Positions 26,785 to 35,820 of a stretch of 64,000 bases of DNA are shown here, one piece after another. Positions within the stretch are counted from its first letter, which is position 1; the number at the start of each line of letters is the position of its first letter. The DNA is taken from NCBI GenBank assembly GCA_041398025.1, contig JAWKVM010000008.1, positions 186,001 to 250,000 of the forward strand. Reading direction: 5' to 3'. Made by a program: the position numbers and the translations under genes. The notes beneath the pieces are model-generated. The model was not told the origin of the DNA. It ran no database searches and worked only from the letters and a program-made list of their open reading frames with translations. Origin of the DNA: JANQPX01 sp041398025 (GTDB lineage Bacteria; Pseudomonadota; Alphaproteobacteria; Geminicoccales; Geminicoccaceae).

Positions 26785-27975
26785 TCAGGCGGTGAGAAGC
26801 TCGCGCAGGCGCCGGCCGATCAGCGCAGGGGCGTCTGCCGCCAGGCATTGGGGATTGAAGGACAGCCGCGCCTGATGGAGGGCGCCGTTGTCGACCCGGA
26901 TCGACGGCTCGCCGCCTTCGAGCGCAAGGAGAAGCTGGAAGGCGGTCATGCCGGCACGGTCCTGATCGAGGCTCAGGGCAACGGTCGGGACCTCGCCCTG
27001 GTCCTGGAGGCGAAGCGTCGCGTGGTCGAGCCTGCCGGCAGCCTCGACGATCGCCTGACAAAGGCCGAGCCAGCGCTGACGGCGTGCCGCGGGATCGTCG
27101 GCGACGAACAGGTCGAGGGCCGTGAGGAGGCCGGCGATTTCCTCCTTGCCCGCCTTGCACGGCCGGCCGATGCCGTGCTGCGGCAGACCCTTCAGCAGCG
27201 CCTTGTCGATGAAGGGCGCGGGCGGCTGCCATTGGTCGAACAGCATGTCCATGTCCAGCATCTGCAGCGCCGCCGCCATGATCAGGTCCCGGCGTCCGCA
27301 AAGGAAGCCGGAAGCCTGCGGGCCGCCGATCGCCTTGCCGCCGGAAAAGGCGACCAGGTCGGCGCCATCGTCGATGAAGCGGCGAAGGTTGGACGCGGGC
27401 GGCAGCTGTGCCGCGGCATCGACGATCACCGGCACGCCGGCGGCATGCGCGACCGCGGCAAGCTCCCCGAGGCAGGGTTTCGCCGCCGGATGCGCGACCC
27501 AGAGGATCGCCGCCGTCTGCTCGTTGATCGCGTCCGCGATCTCCCAGGCTTCGGCGTCGCGCACGCCCGCCCCGGCATAGCGGTCGGGCAGGCCGACCTC
27601 GATCAGCCTGACGCCGGCGGTGCGCACGGCGTGGTCGTAGAGATTGCGCTGGCTGCGGGCGACGATGACCTCGTTCGACATGCCGGCGGTGTCGGGAAGC
27701 CGGTTCATGCGGCCGGGATCGAGCCCGGTGACGGCCGCCGCGGTGCCGAGCAGGAGGCCTGCCGCCGCCCCCGACGTCACGAGACCGGCCTCCGCACCGG
27801 TATGGCCGGCGATGATCTCGCTCGCTTTGGCCTGCAGTTCCGCCATGTCGACGCAGGCCTGCGAGGCCTGGACCATGGCCTCGGCGACCTCGGGGCGCAT
27901 GATCCCGCCGGAAAGCCGGGTTGCCGTGCCCTTGGCATTCACGATGGTGCGCACGCCCAGCCGTTCATAGATCAC
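26785..27975 (-). CDS. SelA-like PLP-dependent enzyme (DgaE/amino-sugar-acid lyase type)
   Basis: 396 residues, fold type I PLP enzyme related to L-seryl-tRNA(Sec) selenium transferase. The N-terminus is YERLGVRTIVNAKGTATRLSGG, the phosphate/PLP region is VTSGAAAGLLLGTAAAVTG, PVIVDAAAQLPP holds the Asp, and the Schiff-base Lys is in AFSGGKAIGGPQASG. It lacks the N-terminal tRNA-binding extension of SelA, and no selB, selD or tRNA-Sec is present, so selenocysteine synthesis is unlikely. Related enzymes include D-glucosaminate-6-phosphate ammonia-lyase, which suits the divergent sugar importer. The start is a GTG 7 nt after GGGGGAG. Confidence 0.85.
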   Translation of the reverse strand: MIYERLGVRTIVNAKGTATRLSGGIMRPEVAEAMVQASQACVDMAELQAKASEIIAGHTGAEAGLVTSGAAAGLLLGTAAAVTGLDPGRMNRLPDTAGMSNEVIVARSQRNLYDHAVRTAGVRLIEVGLPDRYAGAGVRDAEAWEIADAINEQTAAILWVAHPAAKPCLGELAAVAHAAGVPVIVDAAAQLPPASNLRRFIDDGADLVAFSGGKAIGGPQASGFLCGRRDLIMAAALQMLDMDMLFDQWQPPAPFIDKALLKGLPQHGIGRPCKAGKEEIAGLLTALDLFVADDPAARRQRWLGLCQAIVEAAGRLDHATLRLQDQGEVPTVALSLDQDRAGMTAFQLLLALEGGEPSIRVDNGALHQARLSFNPQCLAADAPALIGRRLRELLTA

Positions 27976-28080
27976 GTCGACGCTCCCCCTTGTTTCTCGC
28001 CGGGACCGAAGGGACAATCTTCATCACCATAGTGAGAAGCGGCTTTCGGCAACAGGAAGGACGGAGGAAGGCAGGACGCG

Positions 28081-28833
28081 ATGGCGGGCAGGGTTCAGGA
28101 CAAGGTCGCGATCGTCATCGGTGCCGCCCAGGGGATCGGCGCCGGCATCGCCGGGCGGCTGATCCGGGACGGCGCCAAGGTGGTGATCGCCGATTGGCAC
28201 GACGATCCGGGCGAGGCGACCGCGCGTCGTCTCGGTGCGCATTTCGTCAAGACCGACGTCGGCAGGAAGACCGATGTCGAGGCTCTGGTCTCCTCCACGC
28301 TCGACCGTTTCGGCAGGGTCGACATCCTCTGCCAGAACGCCGGCATCTACCCCTACACGCTGATCGACGACATCACGGTCGAGGAATGGGACGACGTGCT
28401 CGCGGTCAACCTGCGCGGCTGCTTCCTTGCCGTCCAGGCCTGCCTCCGTCCGATGACGTCGCAGCGCTACGGCCGGATCGTGCTCACCTCCTCGATCACC
28501 GGGCCGAAGGTCAGCCAGCCGGGCCATGCCCACTATTCGGCGAGTAAGGCCGGCATCAACGGCCTGATCCGTGCCGCGGCCATGGAAGCCGCCCCCTTCG
28601 AGGTCACGGTTAACGGCGTCGAGCCCGGCAATATCCTGACCGAAGGCGCCAAGGCGGGACGCAGCGCCGCGTTCATCGAGACGATGGAGCGCTCGGTGCC
28701 GCTCGGCCGCCTGGGCACGCCCGAAGACGTCGCCAATGCCGTGCTGTTTCTCGCCTCCGACGAAGCAGCCTACATCACCGGCACCACCATCGTGGTCGAT
28801 GGCGGCCAGATCCTGCCGGAGGCGAAGCAATGA
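28081..28833 (+). CDS. Short-chain dehydrogenase/reductase
   Basis: 250-residue classical SDR: cofactor motif GAAQGIGAGIAG, CQNAGIYP (NAG), catalytic Ser in VLTSSITG, and YSASK with catalytic Tyr and Lys. Asp in VVIADWHDD after the second strand suggests NAD rather than NADP. It likely oxidises the sugar or polyol imported by the ABC system encoded downstream. Its stop overlaps the ATPase start by 4 bp, so it belongs to the transport operon. The start is behind GGAGGAAGG. Substrate unknown. Confidence 0.92.
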   Translation: MAGRVQDKVAIVIGAAQGIGAGIAGRLIRDGAKVVIADWHDDPGEATARRLGAHFVKTDVGRKTDVEALVSSTLDRFGRVDILCQNAGIYPYTLIDDITVEEWDDVLAVNLRGCFLAVQACLRPMTSQRYGRIVLTSSITGPKVSQPGHAHYSASKAGINGLIRAAAMEAAPFEVTVNGVEPGNILTEGAKAGRSAAFIETMERSVPLGRLGTPEDVANAVLFLASDEAAYITGTTIVVDGGQILPEAKQ

Positions 28834-29615
28834 GCGCGGCGGCCGCCGCCGGGCGCGAGCCCATCCTGTCCGTCGACAATGTCAGCAAGCGCTTCGGCGC
28901 GGTCACGGCATTGGACGGCGTCACCTTCGAGGTGTTCCCGGGCGAGGCCGTGGCCCTGCTCGGCGACAACGGCGCCGGCAAGTCGACCCTGATCAAGATC
29001 CTCTCGGGCTCACTGGAGCCGAGCGGCGGCCGCATCCGGTTCGACGGCAGCCCGGTGACGCTCGACAGCCCGACCACCGCCAAGGCGCTCGGCATCGAGA
29101 CCGTCTATCAGGACCTCTCGCTCTGCCTGAACGTCGACGTCGTCGCCAATTTCTTCATGGGACGCGAGCTGGTGCACGAGGTCGCCGGCATCGAGATCCT
29201 GCGCGAGGCGGCGATGCAGGCGGAGACCGAAAAGGCGCTGGCCGACATCGGCACCCACATCCCCTCGGTGCGCACCAATGTCGAGCATCTCTCCGGCGGC
29301 CAGCGCCAGGCGATCGAGCTTTGCCGCTTCGTCCATTGGGGCGGGCGCCTGGTGCTCCTGGACGAGCCGTTCGCAGCACTCGGCGTCGCCCAGACAAGGC
29401 GCGGCCTGGAGCTGATCAACCGGGTGAAGCAGCAGGGCGTGGCCGTCGTGGTCATCACCCACAATGTCCTGCACGCCTTCCAGGTGGCCGATCGTATCAT
29501 CGTGCTGCGCCACGGCCGGGTCACCGGCGAGCGCCAGGTGAAAAGCACCAGTGCGGAAGAAATCGTCGACCTGATCACCGGAGAATTGAGCGACGAGGTC
29601 GGTGAAACCGATTGA
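28830..29615 (+). CDS. Sugar ABC transporter ATP-binding protein, single domain (FrcA-like)
   Basis: 261 residues with one ABC domain: Walker A GDNGAGKST, Q-loop VYQDLSL, signature LSGGQRQAIEL, Walker B LVLLDEPFAALG and H-loop THN. Ribose-type importers usually carry a fused double ATPase; a single domain is typical of the FrcA (fructose/mannose/ribose) subgroup in alphaproteobacteria and works as a homodimer. Overlaps the SDR gene and precedes the binding-protein gene. Confidence 0.92.
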   Translation: MSAAAAAGREPILSVDNVSKRFGAVTALDGVTFEVFPGEAVALLGDNGAGKSTLIKILSGSLEPSGGRIRFDGSPVTLDSPTTAKALGIETVYQDLSLCLNVDVVANFFMGRELVHEVAGIEILREAAMQAETEKALADIGTHIPSVRTNVEHLSGGQRQAIELCRFVHWGGRLVLLDEPFAALGVAQTRRGLELINRVKQQGVAVVVITHNVLHAFQVADRIIVLRHGRVTGERQVKSTSAEEIVDLITGELSDEVGETD

Positions 29616-29676
29616 TCGCTCGGCGATCGCGCGATTTAATCGGACCAGGGAACAAAAAAGCAGGAGGGAGCTTCTC

Positions 29677-30732
29677 ATGTCGACCTTGACCCGTCGCGGC
29701 ACGCTCATGGCCACCGCTCTGGCCATCACGGTCGCTGCTCTGCCCATGGCAGCGGCAGCCCAGGACAAGGGGACGATCTACTACATGATCCCGACCCTGC
29801 TCGATGAATTCCAGACCGAGAGCCAAAAGGCGATCGAGGGCGTGTTCAGCGATCTCGGCTATGAGGTGAAGTCCCTGGATGCGCAGAACGAGGCGAACCG
29901 CCAGCTCAACCAGCTCGAAGACGTGATCGCGCTCAAGCCCGCGGCGATCATCATGAACGCCGTCGATTTCGATGCCATCGTGCCCGGCGTCGAGAAGGCG
30001 CGCGCCGCCGGCATTCCCGTCATGAACTATGACCGCCAGATCCGCACCACCGAGTTCGAGCTGACCTCGGTCGCCGGCACGGTCGAGATCGGCCAGGTGG
30101 CGGCCGGCGAGGCGATCCGCCTCCTGACCGAGCGCCATGGCGAGCCCAAGGGCACGGTCCTGCAGGTGCTCGGCGATCCCGGCGACAACTATACCCTCGA
30201 CATTCAGCAGGGCTTCGAGGAGCGCATGGCCGCGGAAGCCCCCGATGTCGAGATCATCACCAAGGCCGCGATGCAGTGGGAGGCGTCCAACGCCGCCGAC
30301 ATCGTCGAGGACCAGCTCCTGGTCAACGACCAGATCGACATGATCTTCTGCCACGCCGCCCATCTCACGGTGCCCATCGTCTCGATCCTGGAAGGCAAGG
30401 GCAAACAGCCGGGCGAGATCATGCTGATGGCGTCCAACGGTGCTCCGGTCGGCCTCGACAACATCCGTGCAGGCTGGCAGCAGGTCGAGGTCGAGCAGCC
30501 GCTCTACGCTCAGATCTACGGCCTCGCCATGTTCGCCGACAAGATCGTCAAGGGCGAGCCGCTCGAGCCCGGAACCTACGACGTCGTCGGCCTCCCCTCG
30601 GTGCTCGAAATGACCGACTGGGGCCCCAACCTCAAGATCCCGGGTGCCGCGATCACGCCCGACAACGTCGACGACACCAAGTTCTGGGGCAACCTCACCC
30701 CGCCCACCGACCCCGTCCAGCCCGTCCAGTAG
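29677..30732 (+). CDS. Sugar ABC transporter periplasmic binding protein (ribose/fructose class)
   Basis: 351 residues. The signal peptide starts with STLTRRGTLMATALAI and is cleaved near AAAAQ. A PBP type 1 fold follows (GTIYYMIPTLLDEFQTESQK, then ALKPAAIIMNAVDFDA and IPVMNYDRQI). The repeated hydrophobic strand plus NAVD pattern is typical of Peripla_BP_4 pentose/hexose binding proteins. The C-terminus is Pro/Thr-rich. The ATG is behind AGGAGGGAG. Component of the importer with the flanking ATPase and permease genes; the ligand is probably a monosaccharide or polyol. Confidence 0.92.
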   Translation: MSTLTRRGTLMATALAITVAALPMAAAAQDKGTIYYMIPTLLDEFQTESQKAIEGVFSDLGYEVKSLDAQNEANRQLNQLEDVIALKPAAIIMNAVDFDAIVPGVEKARAAGIPVMNYDRQIRTTEFELTSVAGTVEIGQVAAGEAIRLLTERHGEPKGTVLQVLGDPGDNYTLDIQQGFEERMAAEAPDVEIITKAAMQWEASNAADIVEDQLLVNDQIDMIFCHAAHLTVPIVSILEGKGKQPGEIMLMASNGAPVGLDNIRAGWQQVEVEQPLYAQIYGLAMFADKIVKGEPLEPGTYDVVGLPSVLEMTDWGPNLKIPGAAITPDNVDDTKFWGNLTPPTDPVQPVQ

Positions 30733-30800
30733 CCATGAGCCATGGCGGGCTTGACTTGACGGAGTCTCACCCGTCGCGCTGGAGCGAGGATGATTGAGGT

Positions 30801-31811
30801 TTGAGTAGCCAGGCCATTCCGGCAGCACCCGCGCAGCGTCATGCGTGGGTGCTGAACCTGTTGCTCGATCATCTGGTCTGGCTGATCCTTGCGGTCATCC
30901 TCATCCTGTGCTCGCTGACCATCGAGAACTTCTTCCAGCTCGGCATCTTCCTCAACATCCTGCAGCACGCGACCTTCGTCGGACTGATCGCGATCGGGCT
31001 CTCCTTTTGCATCATCGCCGGCCATATGGACCTGTCGGTCGAATCGGTCATGGCGTTTTCCGCGATGATCGCCGCCTGGCTCGCCGCCGGGCGCGGCTCC
31101 GCCTCCGGCCTGGAGCTGGCGCCCTGGATAACGCTGCTCGTGGTGCTCGCCTTCGGTGCGCTTGCCGGCGCCTTCAACGGCTTTTTGATCATCCGCCTGC
31201 AGATCAATGCCTTCATCGTGACGCTCGCCATGTACATCGCGATCCGCGGCCTCGGCCTCGTGCTGACGGGCGGCCGCTCGATGTACGGCCTCCCCGACAG
31301 CTTCCGGGCCGTGGCGACGGCCAGCGTTCTCGGCCTTCCGCTGCTGGTCGTCATCCTGGCGCTGGCCTATGTGATCTTCCATCTCTATCTGACCCGCACC
31401 CGCTTCGGCCGCCACGTCTATCTGGTCGGCGGCAACCCTACAGCACCCTTCCGCGCCGGCATCGACGTCGAGCGCGTGCTCTACACCGTCTTCATCCTCT
31501 CCGGGGTGCTGGCAGCACTGGCGGGTTGGCTCCTTGCGGCCCGCACCAACGGCGCCACGCCGAACCTCGGCCTGGGCATGCTGTTCGAAGCGTTTGCCGC
31601 GGTGGTCATCGGCGGCGTGTCCTTGCGCGGCGGCGTCGGCCGCCTCTCCGGCGTGTTCGCCGGCGTCCTCCTGCTCTCCTCGATCGACACCGCGATCAAC
31701 GTCATGGGCCTGGACGCCTACTACATGCAGGTGATCCGCGGCGGCCTGATGCTGCTTGCGGTGCTGCTCGACAGCGCCAAGATGACGATCCGGCGAAAGC
31801 TTCTTTCCTGA
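30801..31811 (+). CDS. Sugar ABC transporter permease (FrcC/RbsC-like)
   Basis: 336 residues, about ten hydrophobic segments, BPD_transp_2 family. Motifs include GLSFCIIAGHMDLSVESVM near the third segment and RFGRHVYLVGGNPTAPFRAGIDVERV before the C-terminal half, followed by GGVSLRGGVGRLSG. The start is a TTG; an ATG 11 bp upstream is out of frame and stops after four codons, so the gene has a weak start context. Completes the importer with the upstream ATPase and binding protein. Confidence 0.9.
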   Translation: MSSQAIPAAPAQRHAWVLNLLLDHLVWLILAVILILCSLTIENFFQLGIFLNILQHATFVGLIAIGLSFCIIAGHMDLSVESVMAFSAMIAAWLAAGRGSASGLELAPWITLLVVLAFGALAGAFNGFLIIRLQINAFIVTLAMYIAIRGLGLVLTGGRSMYGLPDSFRAVATASVLGLPLLVVILALAYVIFHLYLTRTRFGRHVYLVGGNPTAPFRAGIDVERVLYTVFILSGVLAALAGWLLAARTNGATPNLGLGMLFEAFAAVVIGGVSLRGGVGRLSGVFAGVLLLSSIDTAINVMGLDAYYMQVIRGGLMLLAVLLDSAKMTIRRKLLS

Positions 31812-31902
31812 CAGACTGTCGACAAGGACAGCGCGATGTGGTGCCTGACGCGCCGATCGCGATCGATCGGCGGCTGTCTGTCGTCCGGCCATCCGGGCTC
31901 AC

Positions 31903-31922
31903 CGCCGACGCCTTTGTCGGCG
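31903..31922. terminator. Stem-loop after the sugar importer operon
   Basis: CGCCGAC and GTCGGCG form a 7-bp perfect stem with a 6-nt loop, about 90 bp past the permease stop. There is no T-run, so termination is only suggested. Confidence 0.3.
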
Positions 31923-32041
31923 TCACGGTTCTCGCCTATCTCGACGATCTCGTGAAACATGGAAAGGAGCAGGCTCTGGGTGTAGAGATGTGCTAGGGTG
32001 ACGTCGCTGATGCGGGGAGAGCTGCAGCCGAGAGACGGTCC

Positions 32042-33997
32042 ATGGGAGGAATCGAAGATCGAGTCGACGCTCGGACGTTGAAGACGAGCGAAGGGGAGCG
32101 GAGGGTCGGCGGGGGATCGCAGCCCCTGATGGGGGTGATTCTGTCGCTCGCTTTGCTGACGACCACGCTCGGGGGGTGCAGCTACGAGCATGGCGAGGCG
32201 GCTGCGGCGTTCGGCAGCTCGGAGGCTGCCGTTAGAGCCTGGGAGCGGGCTGCCGCCTGGGGCGATCATGCGGCGGAGCTGGCGCTCGCCGAAGCGCTGG
32301 TCTCCGGCAATGTCGCAGCGCAGGATCTTGATCGGGCGACCGATCTCGCCAAATCCGCGAACACCTTTGGCGATCAGCCGACACGCGCCGGTGCCGCCTT
32401 CCTGCTCGGCGACATCAGCGAACGTCAGGGGCGGGAAGCTGATGCGATCAAGTGGTATGAACGTGCCGCCCAGCTCGACAGCGAAGCGGCACAGATTCGT
32501 CTCGCCAGGCGCTATCTCGCAGGCGAAGGTGTCCCGATGGACTCGCAGACGGCGATCCGCCTCGCCCGCCGTGCCGAGGTGCAGGGCAGCGGTGAAGCCA
32601 AGACGCTGCTCGGCGACATCTACACCACGAGAACCGACGGCGATCAGAATGGCTGGGAGGCGGCCGGGTGGTATGAGGACGCCATCGACGACGGCCGGAC
32701 CGAGGCCATCGGCAAGCTCGCCGCCCTCTATCTGCGCGAGGATCTGCGCCCGACCAGCCCGAGACTGGCAGCGCGGCTCCTGGAAGACGCGGCTGACGCC
32801 GGCGACGTCGAGGCGATGGTCACCCTCGGCGAGCTGTACGAAACAGGCGATCGCCTTTCGGCGGACCCGGCAGCCGCCATGCGCTGGTATCGCGCCGCGG
32901 CCGAGCATGGCGTGGCGGCAGCGCAGATCAAGCTTGCCGACGCCTATGCCGGAGGCGAGGGTGTGGCGGCCGATCCCGCCGAGGCCGCGCGCTGGTATGA
33001 GGCGGCCGAGACCGAAGGCGACGGCCGGGCGATGTACGAGCTTGCCCGGCTCTACGAGCAAGGGGCCGTCGAGCCCGCCGATCCGGAGCGCGTGATGACG
33101 CTCTATACGCAGGCGGCCGAGGCCGGCGTGGTCGATGCCATGACGGCGCTTGGCCGGCTGCATGCCGAGGGGGCCGCAGGCGCGCCCGCTGATGTCGAGA
33201 CGGCGATCCGGTGGTACCGGCAGGCGGCCGAGCAGGGCGATCCGGCGGCGGCGGGTGCGCTTGCCGGCTTTTATCTCCGAGGCGACGGCGGGCCCGAGGA
33301 TGTCGCCCGCGTCGAAGAGCTCTATCGCACCGCCGCCGAGGCGGACGTCGCCGAAGCCCAGCTCGCCCTTGCCGACCTCTACCGAGAGGGCGATGTCGTC
33401 AGCCGCGATCCCGGCCAGGCGGCGCGCTGGTATCAGGCGGCGAGCGACCATGGCATCGCCGAGGCCGACTACCAGCTGGCGATGCTCTATCGAAACGGCG
33501 AAGGCGTCGCCGCCGATCCCGCCCTGGCGTTGGCGCATTATCGCAAAGCCGCGGAGGTCGGCCATGCCGGGGCGGCGGCGGCGCTCGGCGCGTTCTATGC
33601 AAGAGAGGGTGTTTCCCGTGACGAGACGGAGGCGATCGCCTGGTATCGGCGTGCGGCCGAAGCGGGCGATGTCGACGCGGCGATGCAGCTCGTCGGCCTC
33701 TATGGCGATGGCGCCGGGTCAGCGGCCGATCCTGACGAAGCGATCGCCTGGCTGAAACGTGCGGCCGAGGGCGGCCATCCGGATGCGCTGGTGACGCTTG
33801 CCGAGCGCTATCTGCGCGGCACCGGTATCGAGAAGGATCCGGAGCAGGCGGCCGGTCTCTATCATCGCGCCGCCGATCTCGGCCGGCAGGACGCGATGAT
33901 GAAGCTCGGCGATCTCTACGCCACCGGCCGCGGCGTGCCCAAGGATCTGGACGAAGCCGCGAAATGGTACCAGGCCGGGGCCGCGCGCGAAGGCTAG
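32042..33997 (+). CDS. Sel1-repeat (SLR) lipoprotein
   Basis: 651 residues made almost wholly of Sel1-like repeats of 34-37 residues (pattern A-x-x-x-L-G-x-L-Y-x-x-G-x-G-V-x-x-D-x-x-x-A-x-x-W-Y-x-x-A-A), about fourteen copies. A lipobox LTTTLGGC lies at about residues 38-45. An internal ATG at 32129 gives a normal-length lipoprotein signal, so it may be the real start. SLR lipoproteins are periplasmic scaffolds; AlgK in alginate export is the best-known case, but no exopolysaccharide genes lie here. Target unknown. Confidence 0.85.
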   Translation: MGGIEDRVDARTLKTSEGERRVGGGSQPLMGVILSLALLTTTLGGCSYEHGEAAAAFGSSEAAVRAWERAAAWGDHAAELALAEALVSGNVAAQDLDRATDLAKSANTFGDQPTRAGAAFLLGDISERQGREADAIKWYERAAQLDSEAAQIRLARRYLAGEGVPMDSQTAIRLARRAEVQGSGEAKTLLGDIYTTRTDGDQNGWEAAGWYEDAIDDGRTEAIGKLAALYLREDLRPTSPRLAARLLEDAADAGDVEAMVTLGELYETGDRLSADPAAAMRWYRAAAEHGVAAAQIKLADAYAGGEGVAADPAEAARWYEAAETEGDGRAMYELARLYEQGAVEPADPERVMTLYTQAAEAGVVDAMTALGRLHAEGAAGAPADVETAIRWYRQAAEQGDPAAAGALAGFYLRGDGGPEDVARVEELYRTAAEADVAEAQLALADLYREGDVVSRDPGQAARWYQAASDHGIAEADYQLAMLYRNGEGVAADPALALAHYRKAAEVGHAGAAAALGAFYAREGVSRDETEAIAWYRRAAEAGDVDAAMQLVGLYGDGAGSAADPDEAIAWLKRAAEGGHPDALVTLAERYLRGTGIEKDPEQAAGLYHRAADLGRQDAMMKLGDLYATGRGVPKDLDEAAKWYQAGAAREG

Positions 33998-34236
33998 GGA
34001 ATCGGCTGAAATCCTAAGGTATCCGCCGTTCAGGCTGTGCGCTGCTGCAGGAGGTGCCTGCAAATTTGGTCAATGGCCTGGCATTCGGACACATGATAAA
34101 TGTCTGAGCGGAGCTGACGTCATCAAATAATCGGGCCTGAGCCGGTGCCTTGGGATCATCGCTGGAGCGCCTGCTTCCCATGCGGCGGGTCGGCCTTCGA
34201 CCTATTCGACGGCAGGCAAAAACAGAGGAGGCAATA

Positions 34237-34884
34237 TTGAAACTGACCACAGCCATGCTGACCGGCGCCGCGATCGGCCTGATCGCGCTTCCCGCCCTGG
34301 CCGAAGATCCGCCGATGAGCTTCTTCGTGACCTCGGTCGGCTCCGGGGACGGCGCCAATCTCGGTGGCCTCGAGGGTGCCGACGCCCACTGCCAGCAGCT
34401 CGCCGAGGCGGCCGGCTCCACGGGCCAGACCTGGCGCGCCTATCTCTCGACCCAGGAGGAGGGCAAGCGCGGCATCTCGGCGCGCGACCGCATCGGCCAG
34501 GGTCCCTGGCACAACGCCCGCGGCGAGCTGATCGCGACCGATCTCGACCAGCTGCACATCATGCCCAACATCTCGGTGCGCACGGCCCTCGACGAGAGCG
34601 GCAACCGCATCAAGGGCCGCGGTTCCGAGGTCAACGAGCACGACATGCTGACCGGCACCCAGGCCGACGGCACGGCCTACTTCCCCTGGCAGGAAGGCGA
34701 CTTCACCTGCTCGAACTGGACCTCGAACGCCGATGGCGAGGGCTCGGCGACGGTCGGCCACCACGATCGCCATGGCGGCGGCAACGTCTCCTGGAACGCC
34801 GCCCACAACTCGCGCGGCTGCAGCCAGGACAATCTCAAGAGCACCGGCGGCGCCGGCTATTTCTACTGCTTCGCCGCCGACTGA
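34237..34884 (+). CDS. Secreted protein with DUF1554-like (lectin/endostatin-type) domain
   Basis: 215 residues from a TTG that follows GAGGAG with 6-nt spacing. The signal peptide is LTTAMLTGAAIGLIALPALA, cut before EDPP. The mature part begins MSFFVTSVGSGDGANLGGLE and contains ADAHCQQLAEAAGS, TWRAYLST, RDRIGQGPW and a C-terminal GYFYCFAAD with conserved Cys. This resembles a small family often labelled as lectin, with an endostatin/C-type-lectin-like fold. Probably periplasmic or secreted; ligand unknown. Downstream hairpins likely end the transcript. Confidence 0.75.
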   Translation: MKLTTAMLTGAAIGLIALPALAEDPPMSFFVTSVGSGDGANLGGLEGADAHCQQLAEAAGSTGQTWRAYLSTQEEGKRGISARDRIGQGPWHNARGELIATDLDQLHIMPNISVRTALDESGNRIKGRGSEVNEHDMLTGTQADGTAYFPWQEGDFTCSNWTSNADGEGSATVGHHDRHGGGNVSWNAAHNSRGCSQDNLKSTGGAGYFYCFAAD

Positions 34885-34903
34885 CCTGATCGACGATCCC
34901 GAG

Positions 34904-34969
34904 CGCACCCATCGCCTCACGCGCGGGCGATGGGTGCGGACCGCTCGGCTGCCGTTCCTTTCGGAACGG
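34904..34969 (+). terminator. Tandem stem-loops after the secreted protein gene
   Basis: CGCACCCATCGCC (34904-34916) pairs perfectly over 13 bp with GGCGATGGGTGCG (34926-34938). A second hairpin, CCGTTCC-TTTC-GGAACGG, follows at 34952-34969. Neither has a T-run, so they may end transcription with Rho or protect the 3' end. Confidence 0.5.
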
Positions 34970-35083
34970 TGGCATCCAGGCTGATTTGATTCGCGATCCG
35001 CACCCCGTTGCCCGCCAGCGTCCTTGGCTCCCGGCGCAATTCATGCTGTCCTGGTCCTTCGGTTCGACGGGGAGGCCTGGGGG

Positions 35084-35818
35084 ATGGCGGAACGTAAGAC
35101 AGCCTTGGTGATCAGCGCGCACGCCGCCGATTTCGTCTGGCGCTGCGGCGGCGCGATCGCGCTGCATCAAAAGCTCGGCTACGAGGTCACGGTGGTCTGC
35201 CTGTCCTTCGGCGAGCGCGGCGAGAGCGCGAAGCTCTGGAAGGAGCCGGGCATGACGCTGGAGCGGGTCAAGGCCGCCAGGCGCGAGGAGGCGGAGAACG
35301 CGGCGAAGGCGCTGGACGTCCACGACATCCGCTTCTTCGACCTCGGCGACTACCCGCTGACGCTCGACCAGGAAGCCAAGTTCCGGCTGGTGGACGTCGT
35401 GCGCGCGGTGCAGCCTGATTTCATGATGTCCCACTCCAAATACGACCCCTACAACACCGACCACATGTACACGACCGAGATCGCGCTCGAGGTGCGCATG
35501 ATCGCCCAGGCCTGGGGCCACAATCCCGGCGAGAAGGTGCTGGGCGCCCCGCAGCTCTATCTGTTCGAGCCCCACCAGACCGAGCAGATGGGCTGGGTGC
35601 CGAACGTCTTTCTCGACATCACCGACGTCTGGGACAAGAAGCGGGCCGCGATCGAGTGCATGGAGGGCCAGCACCATCTCTGGGCCTACTATACCAACGT
35701 CGCCGAGAACCGCGCCAACCACTTCCGGCGCAATTCCGGCGGTCAGGCCGGCGGCCGCCCGGCGAAATACGCCGAAGCCTTCCAGGCCGTCTTTCCCCGC
35801 TGCGTGGATGAGCTCTAG
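35084..35818 (+). CDS. galB: 4-oxalomesaconate hydratase (GalB-type, PIG-L family)
   Basis: 244 residues of the PIG-L/LmbE metal-dependent fold. The usual AHPDDE motif is replaced by SAHAADFVWRCGGAIALH (metal ligands His13 and Asp16), with VVCLSFGERGESAKLW and the third metal site near YNTDHMY. The SAH-x-ADFVWR form is that of GalB, which hydrates (4-oxalo)mesaconate to 4-carboxy-4-hydroxy-2-oxoadipate in gallate/protocatechuate 4,5-cleavage. First gene of a five-gene operon with gaps of 2 bp or overlaps. The ATG is behind GGGGAGG. Confidence 0.85.
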   Translation: MAERKTALVISAHAADFVWRCGGAIALHQKLGYEVTVVCLSFGERGESAKLWKEPGMTLERVKAARREEAENAAKALDVHDIRFFDLGDYPLTLDQEAKFRLVDVVRAVQPDFMMSHSKYDPYNTDHMYTTEIALEVRMIAQAWGHNPGEKVLGAPQLYLFEPHQTEQMGWVPNVFLDITDVWDKKRAAIECMEGQHHLWAYYTNVAENRANHFRRNSGGQAGGRPAKYAEAFQAVFPRCVDEL

Positions 35819-35820
35819 CC

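Noticed and set aside
26785..27975. Selenocysteine synthesis gene (SelA)
   Set aside because: The tRNA-binding extension is missing and no selB, selD or tRNA-Sec is present; neighbours point to sugar metabolism.
31721..33565. A 614-codon minus-strand frame over the Sel1-repeat gene
   Set aside because: Its periodic Arg/Gly/Ala/Leu sequence is the complement of Sel1 repeats; the sense strand has a lipobox and the full repeat pattern.
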